Assembly (NCBI GenBank): GCA_020002185.1
Contig: CM034536.1
Location: 10,564,764-10,628,763, forward strand
Origin: Paraescarpia echinospica
Lineage: Eukaryota; Annelida; Polychaeta; Sabellida; Siboglinidae
Reading direction: 5' to 3'
DNA: 64,000 nucleotides
A model generated the notes under the pieces. It saw nothing but the letters and a program-made list of their open reading frames with translations, did no database searches and was not told the origin of the DNA. Positions within the stretch are counted from its first letter, which is position 1. Every line of letters starts with the position of its first letter. The translations under genes were made by a program, and so were the position numbers. Positions 12,280 to 24,123 of the stretch are shown here, in pieces.

Positions 12280-13560
12280 TACAATCGTTGAGCTCCTCTT
12301 GTTCTTGGGTCAGATTGGTGGTAGTAATTTGAGCGAATAATGTCTACTAGTCCATTATTAATTCTAAAGAGCATTCCTAGTCTATTGTGATATCTTCGCT
12401 GTTAGAGTGTGGGCCATTTGAGTTGTAGCAGCATGGATGTAATGCTACCGGGTGTCCTTTCTGTGTAATTACTAAAAACATATCTAGCTGCTTGACTTTG
12501 TATGCTTTCTAATGTCTGAATATCGCTCTGCTTATGTGGGTCCCAAATGGATGATGCATATTCTAAAATGGGGCACACCATTGTGGTGTAAGTTGCAGAC
12601 TTTACCTGAGGAGTATATTGTCGAAAATTTCTCCTCAAGACGTCTATTGTTCTGTTCCCTGTTGCTGCCGTGGCTTCGATATGGTTGGTCCAGGATAGGT
12701 TGTCTGCTATGGTTACACCAAGTTATTTGTGAGAACTCGTTGTCTCAAGATACTGATTGTGCAAAGTGTAGTTAGTTAGAATAACCTTCTTGGACTTATT
12801 AGGTAAGATTCGAATGACTGAACATTTGCTGGGGTTAAACTGCATCTGCCAGGTGTTTTCCCATTCTTCTAGGGCATTGAGATCTTGTTGAAGAAACTGT
12901 CTTTTTATGCTGTGAATTTCTCAGTAGAGTTTGTTAATAGAACAATGTTTGTTCTATTAACAATGAAGCTTTCATTTTGCGCTCTGTGAGTAGAGTAGTG
13001 TGAGATATTTGACTTTCATGCAGGATTTCATGATTATTTTTTATTCATGTTCTGCTCCAGCAGTAGTTTGAAGTAACTGATGTTCCTGCTGATGCAAAAT
13101 GTAGGACTCCAGTTTTGAATAGCTTGACTTTCACTTGAAAATGACAGCCATATGTAAAGATGGCGTCCAAAAATGTAATAAGCTACGATTCTGAAATGTC
13201 CATCACCCATTTTCGGATACCTAAGATATTGGTGTAACTGAAAATCATAGTGGGAATTAGTCCCTCAGTTTGAGAATCAAATCTTGTCTTGCTCATGGAC
13301 TATAATAGGTATGTCATTTGTATCCATTTTAGTTACTATTCTATCAATTAGCTCAAGTGCAGCATATTCAATAGTATGTTTAGGTCTAAAGCCATACTGA
13401 TTATCAAAAAGAAGTTTTATGTCGTTAAAGTATGATAATAATTGTGTAATAATAGAAGCCAGAAGAGAGATAGGCCTGTACTTTTAAAATAATGATGTGT
13501 CGCCTTTTTTAAATATCGGAATAACTTTAGCAATTTTGAGTTGGTCAGGAAACTTTCTGA
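12280..13560 (-). mobile_element. LINE fragment (Jockey/CR1-like reverse transcriptase), decayed
   Basis: On the minus strand, 13554-13290 reads as an RT segment in pieces (IAKVIPIFKKGD, YRPISLL, then a NQYGFRP-type motif), and 12950-12402 reads as the RT thumb and C-terminal region (NPSKC, HKYLGVTI, NLSWTNHI, then CPILEYASSIWDPH). The middle palm part with the catalytic aspartates is missing or unreadable around 12965-13280. It is a non-LTR retrotransposon from a family different from the CR1 copies elsewhere in the window. Confidence 0.75.
12931..12963. repeat. Perfect hairpin, 14 bp arms
   Basis: Arms TTGTTAATAGAACA (12931-12944) and its reverse complement (12950-12963) flank the 5 bp loop ATGTT. 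It lies at the break inside the LINE fragment. Confidence 0.7.
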
Positions 13561-13564
13561 TATG

Positions 13565-15225
13565 TAATACTTGGTTTATTAAAATCGCCAATGTCTTGAT
13601 AATAGCTGCATGGTTCAATTATGTTTAAAAATTTCAAACGTTTTGAGAAAAAAAAACATAAATCAAATTAATTCGTACACCAACCAATAATTTACATTTA
13701 TTGGTTGAGTGTTAGTAACACATTAATACAAGTGGTGTGACACTTCCTGTCTATGCATACGTTCTTAAAAAGTGACAAAATACAAATTACTATTTTGATG
13801 TTGAGGTTAGCCAAGACTACTAATCACACATGGAGGTTATGTGACAATTATTCTGCTTGTTCAATTGATATATTATTTATGGAAGGGATAAAGGTGGTAA
13901 AATAAATGAATGTCAGATTTCTGTGGCCGACAATCAGGTTCTAATTTGCGTTCGCTGCCAGAAACAATTGAGTTTAAGAAGTGATCGTTTATTTTTCTTA
14001 TAATTTATTAACTGGCAAAATCACTACATTTTCTGCATGCATCGCAACCTTCTGTTTCCGTTTTTCTGTCTGATAGGTAGTTTGACTACAGGATTGCGAT
14101 GTTACTTTATTGTTCAACAGAACTTTAAATTTGAATGGTCATATCAACAGAAATGGCGGAATTCAATGGGACATAATAGATGGTATGGATAACGGAAAAA
14201 AGAGAAGACTAAGAGCTACAACAACCAACATCTACAGAGCATGGAACGTGAACATAGCGTATCAACAACATAAGAAATGGACACCGCCATCCATGACAAT
14301 CGACATTCCGAGAAACCATGGTTTCATACGATGACGCTAATCGAACACAATAATTAGGTATCTGTTTGTTTCTTTACTGTTTGTCGACGTGCCCAGACGG
14401 TGCAAAATAACGATCGTCGTGTTTCTGCTTTGTCTGGATTTGGCTGTCAGCAGTACGTAACATTATACACATTGCATGTGAAAACGTGTTCGTGTGCGCG
14501 CGCATATGCGTGTTTGCGTGACTGCGTTAAGACAAAATACAAAATGTGCATTTGCAAGGTTTTAATGAACAGTGCACAAACTTCACTTTTTGAGAAAACA
14601 AACAGCAGAAATAATAAGTTTATGAGTTTACCAATATGTCAAGCAGAAAAACTGAGATCAGACAATTATTTTATAAAGGATAAATATCACGAAAGGATAC
14701 TGAAATTTGATTAGATAATAAACAAGCACCATTGAAAGGAGAAACATTGAATATAACTTTCGTGTAGGTTTTTGACACATTTAAAAAAAGGCAGTTTCTT
14801 TAGTATGCATCGATTTTGTAATATCATCTGCTCGAACCATTTCTTCTGTTTGCACATGTAACCTAGTTCATCGCACGAGTTAATGGGCAACGAATATAGC
14901 GATTTCTGGCTTAAGTGTGTGCCGCCTTTACATAATCGTTCTAGCCAGATACAACATAATCCAGACGGATGTTTCACGTATACACTAATTGTTTCAAGAA
15001 AAGATTCCCGAAGCGCATTGATCATAAAGTTTATTGATGTCACATATATGTTGTTTACCATTTTAAAATGCTATTTGGCTATAAACCGTTTGAATCACCA
15101 TTTGTTCTTGCATGTAAATGACTCTAATATAACACATTATGTATTGCCAGTTGTTCAACAAGTGTTAGAGCTTGAAAAGACATTATGTTATGTTATTTCA
15201 GTGAATCAATTAGCAGGATATAACA
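13565..15225. other. AT-rich stretch with no recognised gene
   Basis: Several frames of 70-116 codons exist on both strands, but none shows a domain, splice support or biased composition. I see nothing to annotate. Confidence 0.4.
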
Positions 15226-15229
15226 AAAT

Positions 15230-16045
15230 TTAACAAGATTGCCATCCAGAGCTATAAGCTCCAGACGGCATGCGGACAAGGAATCCTTTGGCTTATCAAG
15301 AGTCAAAAGAAATTCCACATACGTATAACCCGCCCTCGCCGGATAGTTGTCAATTTTATTTTTGAACATATTCACACTGCTAGCATTAACACATACATTT
15401 ATTATAGTGCCTTCTTTCAGTTTGAAGAACATTTCTATAAATATCCTCATAACCATTCAATGTCTTAAGAACTTCTATTTGGTCTCCTCTTAGTCTCCTA
15501 GTCTCTAGTGTTGTCAACCCACATTCCAATAGGCGTCTTTCATAACCAAGATCTTTCAGTTCAGGAATCAGCTTAGTCGCTCTTCGTTGCACTCTTTCTA
15601 GCTTATCTATGCCCTTCTTACGATATGGCCTCCATGCTTGTATACAATATTCCAAATGTGGCCTAACTGTTGCTTTGTACAGTGGTATAATTAGCTCCTT
15701 ATATGTGATATTTCTCCTAATTAGCTCTAGTATTTGGTTACCCTTTGAAGCAGCAATTCCACATTGCTTTGAAACTTTCATGTCAGTACCAACCGTTACT
15801 CATATGTCCTTTTTTCTTTTACAGTTTTACCTAATATAGTATCCCCCATTATGTATTCTTTGTCCACATTCCCATGTTCTCTGTGGATGCATTTACACTT
15901 CCAAAATTTTTATAACATTTGCCATTTTTCAGACCATTTGACCAATTTGGCTAAATCATCCTGTAAAATGTGTTTATCTGCATCTGTTTTAACAGTTCTG
16001 AATACTTTTATATTGTCTGCGAATGAAGATAACACACATAATACT
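15230..16045 (-). mobile_element. CR1-like LINE copy 1, 5'-truncated
   Basis: The 3' end at 15230 has the TCTTGTTAAA-type terminus shared by all CR1 copies here. The minus strand reads as the RT C-terminal region: FADN in place of FADD near 16020, WSEKWQM near 15915, then PLYKATVRPHLEYC and RLRGDQIEVLK. It is more diverged at protein level than the other copies, so it is an older insertion or a different subfamily. The 5' break is near 16045. Confidence 0.85.
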
Positions 16046-16099
16046 CTTTTGCAAAAATAGAGCACTAATGTATTCATAAGTAATTTATTTAAATGCAAA

Positions 16100-17360
16100 A
16101 TATATCATTTGATGAACATGTGCTTCATCTTAGAAAGAAGCACTGTCCACTGTCTTCGTTGTGTTCCTGTTTTCTTCTTCGATTTGCTCTCTTGCAGGGT
16201 GACGGCCATATCTATTGATCTGTTCCTCCTCGAAACAAGTCGCTTCCATCTATGTTCAGTAGTCTCCCTCTCCTCCTACCATCATGCACTTCGGGTCTCT
16301 GCTGCTGTTTCCAAACTACCTTAGTGATCAGGTGAATCTTAATTTCAATATCTTCGCACATTTACCCTATATTCGTTTTATCGTCTCGTGGTACTTTACC
16401 TATTTAGCGAACTCTGTTGATCTATGCTACTTGTAACTTCTTCTCTTGTCTCTTTGTCAGAGCAAGTGTTTCCATATAATAGTATATGGGTTTCCACTGC
16501 GATGTTCCATTTGATTGCTATGATATCACAATGTCAAACATAATTATATAGCACCGCTAGATGTAAACGAAAACGCATCCTCGAAATAAGTAAACGTCAC
16601 GAAAGATTCATTACTGGTCAGAATTGTGCAACCGAGTCTACATGCAATGTGACGATGCCTCGCTAATCTGGAGATATGGACGCGATTTGGCGTAGCAATG
16701 AAGTAATATTATGTAGTAAGTATTTAGCGTATCGCGTAAGTAGCCAATTATGTTTAACGATAATGTTGTAGTTTATTGTTTTGTTGCAATTTTTTGCATG
16801 TGTGAATACAATATATGTAGGACATCATGCATATAATGAATAATGTTGACGGAATTATTACGATGGACATGTTTTGTTCTAGGTGATTACCACATGGTTA
16901 TAACTATATATTACTCCTACCAGTAAGTAGTGTTACGGTTTGCTAGTTTTGTAGTAGGTTATTACAAATATAAAATCTGTTTAAGCATGCACCGAATGTT
17001 TAATAGTAGTGTCGTGTTTGTTGTAGATTATGTTTTGTTGAAGGTGTTTAAATTACACTTTAAAGGAATTGTAGTATGATTTGTCTCGTGTGATACTTAA
17101 TTCCATTTATTGGTTTTGTGTTAATTTATATCAATGTTAATTTATATTAATTTATAATTTATATGTCACATGCGTATGGATGTAATATTACTGAATAAAT
17201 TATTGTGTGGAAATACAGATTTTTTCTTTGAAATATGAAACGTAATTATCAATATAATCTTACATCCACGTATTTTAATAATATTTTAATTATAACATAA
17301 ACGCACGCAAACACATATCTTACGTCATCGCATTGTGAACACTGGCGCGGCACCTGGCGT
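16100..17360. other. AT-rich stretch with no recognised gene
   Basis: No exon, RNA gene or known repeat recognised. Confidence 0.35.
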
Positions 17361-17369
17361 ATATGTACC

Positions 17370-17415
17370 GAATGAATGAATGAATGAATGAATGAATGAA
17401 TGAAATGAAATAAGT
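17370..17415. repeat. (GAAT)n microsatellite
   Basis: About eight GAAT units followed by decayed GAAAT units. Confidence 0.85.
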
Positions 17416-17457
17416 ACCGAACCAAATCATAATATTACGAAGACCGTGTTGTCTGCG

Positions 17458-17639
17458 ATATACACACACATGCACACGCACACGCTCACGCACACGCACA
17501 CGTACACGCATAGGCATGCGCACCTGTACCTACACCTACATATATATATGTGTGTGAGTGTGCGTGCATGCGAGTGTGTGTGTTTTGTGTGTGTGTGTGT
17601 GTTTGTTTCTGGTGTATATGAGTGTGTGTGTGTGTACGC

Positions 17640-17687
<48 letters not shown>

Positions 17688-17800
17688 TTTGTATGTTTGT
17701 GTTTGGTTTGTGTGCGTGTGTGCTTGTGTGTGTGCATATGTGTGTGTATGTGAGTGTGCGTGTGCGTGCGTGTGTGTGTGTGTGAGTGTGTGTGTGTTGC
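17458..17800. repeat. Compound (CA)n/(GT)n microsatellite with (GC)n core
   Basis: A CA-rich half (17460-17530) turns into a GT-rich half (17550-17798), with a Z-DNA-like alternating CGCGCG run at about 17638-17655. The long Thr-His and Cys-Val frames in it are not genes. Confidence 0.9.
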
Positions 17801-17814
17801 ACAAATCTTATTCA

Positions 17815-18295
17815 TAGTTCTATTCTCCTCTTCTCAAAATGCCGACTCGTCGAACGCAATAAACCATCTACGGTTACAGTTTGCGCTATTTCAAAGCACA
17901 AACGTCCTACAAAAGTGAAGGAAAGACAAAAGAATACAAAATATAAGCAATATTCGATTGTCTATCTACGCATCAATACAATGAATGCTAGACATACAAC
18001 AACACAGATTTATTAATAGAGGTAGTTTCTTCATTTCCCAAATAATTCAATTCAATAAAATCCCAACATAGATTCGTCGCGTAAGTTCGGTAATGTGCAA
18101 GTGATTCGTTCGAGTAGTCAAAAAAGTTGTTTCTTGTAAATTAGTCCTGCAATGTCTACGTAAGACCCACTTAATTGTCGCTAGATGGAATCACTGCGTT
18201 ACATATGCAGGGGAAAATGCAGTCGGCTACAATCCAGCTGCCGTGCGACAGACTTGACATTTACAGCTCACAGTTGGTTTATTCTTTTGTGTATA
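17815..18295. other. Gene-free stretch
   Basis: Nothing recognised. Confidence 0.35.
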
Positions 18296-18304
18296 GTTAG
18301 TACT

Positions 18305-18632
18305 GCGTTGTAGTGCAGTGGTACAGTGGGTAAACCTTCGAACTCTCGACAGAGAGAACAAGGGTTCGAATCATTTGTTACAGTGTCGGGCCTTGGGCAA
18401 GTTCGTTCACTCTACGTTGCTCCAGTTCATTCAGCTGTATGAATGAGTACCTGGCGATAGACAGTATTGTAACTTTGTGTACGGATAGCCTTCGCGCATT
18501 AATTGAAGAGTGGCTGGATGCTTCCGAGAGAAGTGTAGATGGTGTTCGATTGAACAGGTCTGCCAGAGTGTAAGGTATAAAGCGCTTTGAGCAGTCCCGA
18601 GGACTGGATACTGCGCAATATTAGAACTCACC
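18305..18632 (+). mobile_element. tRNA-derived SINE, copy 1
   Basis: A tRNA-like head carries an A box (TGGTACAGTGGG, 18319-18330) and a B box (GGTTCGAATC, 18363-18372), the pol III internal promoter spacing. The body is shared with two other copies in the window (near 42823-43135 minus and 57475-57815 plus), including GTATGAATGAGTACCTGGC and a 3' region with GGACTGGATACTGCGC. The tail is CACCTTTAC-rich. It has no coding capacity and must have used a LINE's reverse transcriptase. Confidence 0.85.
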
Positions 18633-18639
18633 TTTACAT

Positions 18640-19290
18640 TTTATTTTTATTTATAAACTGATGTGTCAAACAAACGAATATTATCAGAGTGTACATAACA
18701 AACGTCCAATCTAGAAACTAATGTGTTTTGTATTCGTAGTTGGCATGGGTGACTTGGTTTGGAAGAGAACAACAACATGTAATATTCACATTTTGATTCA
18801 CGCGGCATGTATGATAATTTATATTCAAACTTTGAATTAAATCTGCGCACGTGATGTCCATTAGAAAAGTTCCTTTTATACATAAGATAAGTAACCGTGC
18901 ACACAACGCTTAAATTATTGCACAGCATTTGTATACACTATGTAAATGTGTACAAAGTTGACATCAAATGCAATTTTTTCACTCTAACGGTTATACAATT
19001 GCACACAATAATGTATATGACCAACATTATACATGTTTAATTAAAATACGTAAACCATCCAATTGTGTCTACCAAATTGATCCAATATGATGTGTTCTCC
19101 GTTATTTCAAGTCCTTGCATATCCGCGTGGAACATGGAACACGAAGTCACCGTGTGACACGTACAAAGCATTAGTTTCACAATTCAGCTGTTGACATTTC
19201 TCCGATGCTTGTTTATTTCCAGGACGTGTCGTCTATGTCTGAAACATTTTAAAGAGCTTTCTCGGTAAATTCGGAATTTTAGTTGTAATG
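18640..19290. other. Gene-free stretch
   Basis: No exon recognised. It lies about 800-1500 bp downstream of the TM exon of the Ig/mucin gene on the minus strand, so cytoplasmic exons could be hidden here, but I could not identify one. Confidence 0.35.
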
Positions 19291-19298
19291 CATTGATA

Positions 19299-19545
<247 letters not shown>

Positions 19546-19547
19546 TG

Positions 19548-19860
19548 TGCGATTTCCTCATATCCAACCAATGGAATGGTGTTTGATTACTTTCTAATAG
19601 GCAACCTGTATTATGTTATATAAATAATTATTTCTATATAATCAAACGATTGGGTACCTTCTGGTATCCAACATGTCTAACATTGATTGAGAATGTTGAC
19701 ATATCCAACCTGTTTACTACTGATTCAGTATTTTATCATATCAAACCCGTGCCCTGTTAATTGATTACTTTCTCATATTCAACCTACAAAATGTTGATTG
19801 AATATCTTTTCGTATCCAACCGATATACTAATGATTAAGTTCTCATATGTCATCTTCGTG
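19548..19860. repeat. Degenerate tandem repeat, about 40-50 bp period
   Basis: Six or seven diverged units, each with a TTGATTxxxTTCTCATATCCAACC-like core, lie head to tail. Similarity is visible by eye, but unit borders are uncertain. Confidence 0.5.
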
Positions 19861-20109
19861 TACTAACTCTACTTCGATATTCCTACAAACCCCACATTTA
19901 TAAAACACATTGATACTAACATGATACCTACTTAGTACGTTTATGCTCTTGGCCCTATATGTTATACTGCCAGTATTTATTCTGGATACGGAGAATCCAC
20001 TGAAGCACCCATATGGTTATATGTGGGAAGCGTGTGTGCTTATATATAAGTACGTGTAGGCATGAGGAGACGCGGGAACGTGATGCACCTAGAACGCACG
20101 AAACCTCAC

Positions 20110-22927
20110 CTGGTGATTACGAAGACAATGGCAGCGGTACAACTGATCATTGATAGGACCACGCCTATAGCAACAAGGGATCCTATAACATAAATAAACA
20201 TTTAGAAAGTATGTCGTGATACTTCATCCATACATACATCAGAAAAGAAACAAAATACCGAAATATAGCGATACAGGCACTTAGCTTACTTCGTACTCTA
20301 GGTGGTGCGTAAATCCAAATTACACATAAACATTGTTTGTACCTTACACACACAAAGACTATCAGACTCTAAGCAAAATCAACCTCGGTAATGTGTGATA
20401 TACTTCATAAGATCGCAAAACAAAATCGCGTGTTTTGATTAATACGCAGCTAACCACTGAGGGTAAATACTGTGTAGCAGCATCGAATCACATGGCATAG
20501 GAAAGGGGTGATACTAAGAAACGACACTGACTCACCTGACACCACCCGAGAGCTGAGACTGAGCGATTTTTCTGAGGAGATCACCGGCCTTGTTACCAGG
20601 TAGACCTGTGTGCCTTTAGTGACAGCATTCGGGGAACCTGCAGTTCTGGCGTCTCTGGCTGTTACTTCCTGTGTTTCTGTGCTGTCATTTATTATGGCAG
20701 TTGTAGTTCCGTAGTATGCATCAACATTATTTGAGCGTGTAGTGATATTGGCGAAAGGGACGACCGGTTTCTTGCTCGTCGGTTCGTCAGTGTATCCAGA
20801 TCGTGTCTGGGGGACAAACGGCATCGTCGTTGGTATCATTATGTCTTCATTTTGGTTTGATGTCTTTGATGTTGTCCTTATTGCAGAAGCTGCTGTTGTA
20901 GGATTTTTAACAAATGATGTCGTAGGTCGTGGTGGTTGGCTTTTTGTTGCGGTTGTTAGTGTCCCTGTTGTTATTGTTGACGACGATGACGCTGATGACG
21001 ATACTGGGGTTGATGGTTTGTCAGCAGTAATTGCAGGCGTAGTAGAAGACATCGTTTGGTTTTCCGATGTTAAGTATATCTGTGTAGTTCTCTTACTCGT
21101 CGTTGTCGTTACCGGCGTATTTGTAGTAGGTGTTGATTTTGTGGATTTAGTTGTAGGTTTTGTACTCTTAGTTGTCGGTTTTATTGTCGTAGTTGTTGGT
21201 TTCGTTGTCGTAGTTGTTTGACAATCAATACCGATTGGATCAGCTCCAACTATACCTCCTTCAAGGAGCAGCGAATAAAACAGAAAGTCTTACACCAGAG
21301 CAAACAATAATATGCTTAATAATTGTTTGATTTGTGTTAAAATTGCGCACATACATACATATACACATGTACACATACACGTATACATTAAACCACATAC
21401 TTTCACAAATACATGTACATATAAGCATACATACGTTCACAAATACACACATACATGCATGCAAACATACATACATACATACATACATACATACACACAT
21501 ACATACATGCACATATGCATGCATACATACATACATACATACATACATACGTACGTACGTACATACATACATACATACAATGTCATACATACCTACCTAC
21601 AAACATACATACTTACAATTATATCGATGGTGTTTTTATGAAACGTCGTAAGTAAAACAAATTTGTTTTGCAGGATACCCAAACAAATGTTTCTTTTCCT
21701 TATCTTTACAGGCATTATTTATATCTATACAGGCCATCTTGCGTAACTTATACTTGGAATAGCCCTTACGTTACACGAAAACTAGCGCATTTTTTTCTTC
21801 TACAGTTTTATGTCAACACATGTTAATTTGCCAAAGAAAACGTCAGGAGGTTTTTGCAGAACATCATTGAGATGATCTTGTCGGACACTCACCGGAAAAT
21901 GTTACTTTGTACAGCCCGGCTCTATCTATCAGCGGCTGGATACAGACGCATATGCTGCAGTATAGTCGCGCTTGTTGACTGCGTCCGCCGACACAAACAG
22001 TTTCAGTTAGCGGCGAATGTCTCGCCTTGCCAACAGATGATATGCACACACGTGGTGAATAGCCACTCTGTTCGACGTCCGTGCTAAATGTGAAGGTGCA
22101 CCAACCGGTGGTGACGCGACAAGTGCACGTCATTGACGCAGTTGTCGGCATCGAGAGACTATTATCTTTGACATTTTCCAAGCGTCCAGAACACAAGGAA
22201 GGTTCGATGGCTGAAATAAACACAGTACTGTGTAGCATTGGCAATTTTACTGATACATTATTTATAATATTTAAGCTAAGTTATATTTTCTATTGTTTAG
22301 TTTTTTATAATCATATACCGTGATGGTCCATTATATTTTCTCGAGATGTTTCGAAGGCTTTCCGGTGTAACGAGCCTAGTGTTGTCCGGTGTAAAGAGTA
22401 GGTCCATAAGTTACCATGCCAAAATAGGCGTTGCATCTACACTTTTTTGTGCTAATAATACTGTTATTTGTAACCTCTTAAATGTTATTTTATATAGAAT
22501 AAACATAGAAGTAATGACTTGTGCTGTTATTTATAAAATAACAAGAATAGGAAAAGCTAGAATGTACAAATCGTAGCATTATGTCATACACCTGGCACGA
22601 CAACACAACTGGTACTAAAACGTCAAAGGCTTAGGTCAAGTTGCGCGCGCACTCGCATTACGTTAATACCAAACTTGACTGTCAAAAATGAAAAATAAAA
22701 ACGATTTGAACTGTGCAGCTTGATGACCCTCTAATTCACGCATCGAATTAAATATGTAATTAAAGTTGCCCACCTAACAATCTGACTCCCACCTAACAAT
22801 GTGCTTTACGTAAACAAAGCACATGACAAAATGTTCGATGTTATTACATACATGGAAGAAACAGCGCTGCAACCACTTCCAAGCAAAAGAGGAACAAAAC
22901 GACGTCCGTTCGCACCCATTCCGTCAT
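20110..22927 (-). CDS. Ig-like / mucin-stalk / single-pass membrane protein, gene 1 (four exons seen)
   Basis: Four minus-strand exons fit one model. Exon 1 (22927-22852) starts with ATG and encodes a signal peptide with core VVLFLFCLEVVAALFL, donor GTATGT. Exon 2 (22210-21893, acceptor TTTATTTCAG, donor GTGAGT) is 318 nt, a Cys-rich Ig-like domain of about 106 residues with the F-strand-like motif DRAGLYKV; the usual second Ig Cys is replaced (YKV). Exon 3 (21258-20536, 723 nt, donor GTGAGT) begins PIGIDCQ and continues as a Thr/Pro/Ser stalk with TTTTKP repeats, likely O-glycosylated. Exon 4 (20182-20110, 73 nt, donor GTGAGG) encodes a TM helix (LVAIGVVLSM, then AAIVFVI). Junction phases are 1, 1, 1 and exon 4 ends in phase 2. 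The cytoplasmic exons are not identified. It predicts a type I surface receptor or adhesion protein. Ig assignment is inference from motif and phase-1 symmetry; no known orthologue recognised. Confidence 0.8.
21331..21615. repeat. (CATA)n microsatellite inside intron 2 of gene 1
   Basis: About 280 bp of CATA/CACATA units between the Ig-like exon and the stalk exon. The long Ile-His-Thr and Met-Tyr-Val frames are artefacts. Confidence 0.95.
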
Positions 22928-22929
22928 GT

Positions 22930-24120
22930 TTGTGAGTCCTATTAACGACAACATTATATAACGGCAACACTAATAACAACATTGTTGACAATAACAATAA
23001 CTATTATTTTATTGCCTGAAATATATGTCTTACACTACCACACATTAAAGCTACGATTTCATATGTACAGAAACGACATACAGAATGGAAATATCTCTGT
23101 AGTGACGTAACGTCTGGGAATTTCCTATCCAATTCCTGTGCGGATAAGATTATATTCGAATCGCTGTATGAATTAATTAATTTGTTTTTCAACAACAAAC
23201 ATATATAACAGTAATAGCGATTATTTAATTATACAAATGTACAATTGTTGTAAAAGGGAAGAAGAAGTGTAACATTTATTATTACATGGAACGATCTAAT
23301 TTTCCATACCCGCATGGCGGTGAAACAGCGCATCCGCCTATGTTCATGTAAAACTACTTCTATTAATTTCCAGTGGGCTCTCTCCCTCCCCTCCCCTCTC
23401 CATCCTTCGCCCGTCCCTCCCTCCCCCTGTCCTACCCCCCCTCTCTCTCTCTCCATATATATATATATATATTCATATTTTCATTGTTTTACCGAATCCG
23501 CATGCCGTTTCCGTACATGTGGAATTACGGCTTAAGTCATGCCTCAATGTTGCGTATCTTCTGTCTTTGTCTTATCCAGTTTTTGTTTGCTTTAATTCGC
23601 CTACATCCATCCTCTATCGTCATCATGTTGTAGGGTTGTCATTCTGTCTTCTTGACGTGTTATATGTATTTTTAAATATAATATTTTAAATATTGGTGTT
23701 TGTTTGTGTACGTGTGTCTTATTCTACCGTTATTGTTTCAGAAAAATGGTTATGGTTTCGTAACTTGTTAGGGGGTTAATACCTTTAGTGGAAACGACAC
23801 ATTTGGAGAGGTTATGCATGTTATATTTTCTCTGACAATTTTGCGGAAACAGGATAGTTTGTTAACATATTGTTTTGTTGAGCATAACATAAGGACAAGG
23901 TACGAAGCCAGAATTCAATATTAGTTTGATGTATCGAAAGAGTAATGTTTTATGTAAAATAAATGTTAATTGCTGTGAGGAATTACCTAATAGTTTAACA
24001 ATAAAACATGTCAATAATCAGATCGCTATTGTGCTTCGTGGAAACATGGAAATTGACCTAGTAACCGGAACGACAACCTAAAAAACAATTGAACAAATTT
24101 GTTATCCAAGTAAAACACAC
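22930..24120. other. Upstream of gene 1; no gene recognised
   Basis: This holds the presumed promoter and 5' UTR of the minus-strand Ig/mucin gene. A CT-rich tract followed by (TA)n lies at 23378-23472. No clear TATA box or further upstream exon could be identified. Confidence 0.4.
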
Positions 24121-24123
24121 ATT

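Noticed and set aside
14400..15233. Two overlapping frames of 104-116 codons on opposite strands
   Set aside because: No recognisable domain, normal stop spacing for the composition, and no splice sites supporting either.
17427..17817. Long frames of Thr-His or Cys-Val repeats on both strands
   Set aside because: They are translations of CA/GT microsatellite; the same holds for 19184-19623, 29582-30387 and 21261-21655.
18305..18375. Functional tRNA gene
   Set aside because: A and B boxes are present but no cloverleaf acceptor stem is evident, and the segment is part of a repeated SINE body.
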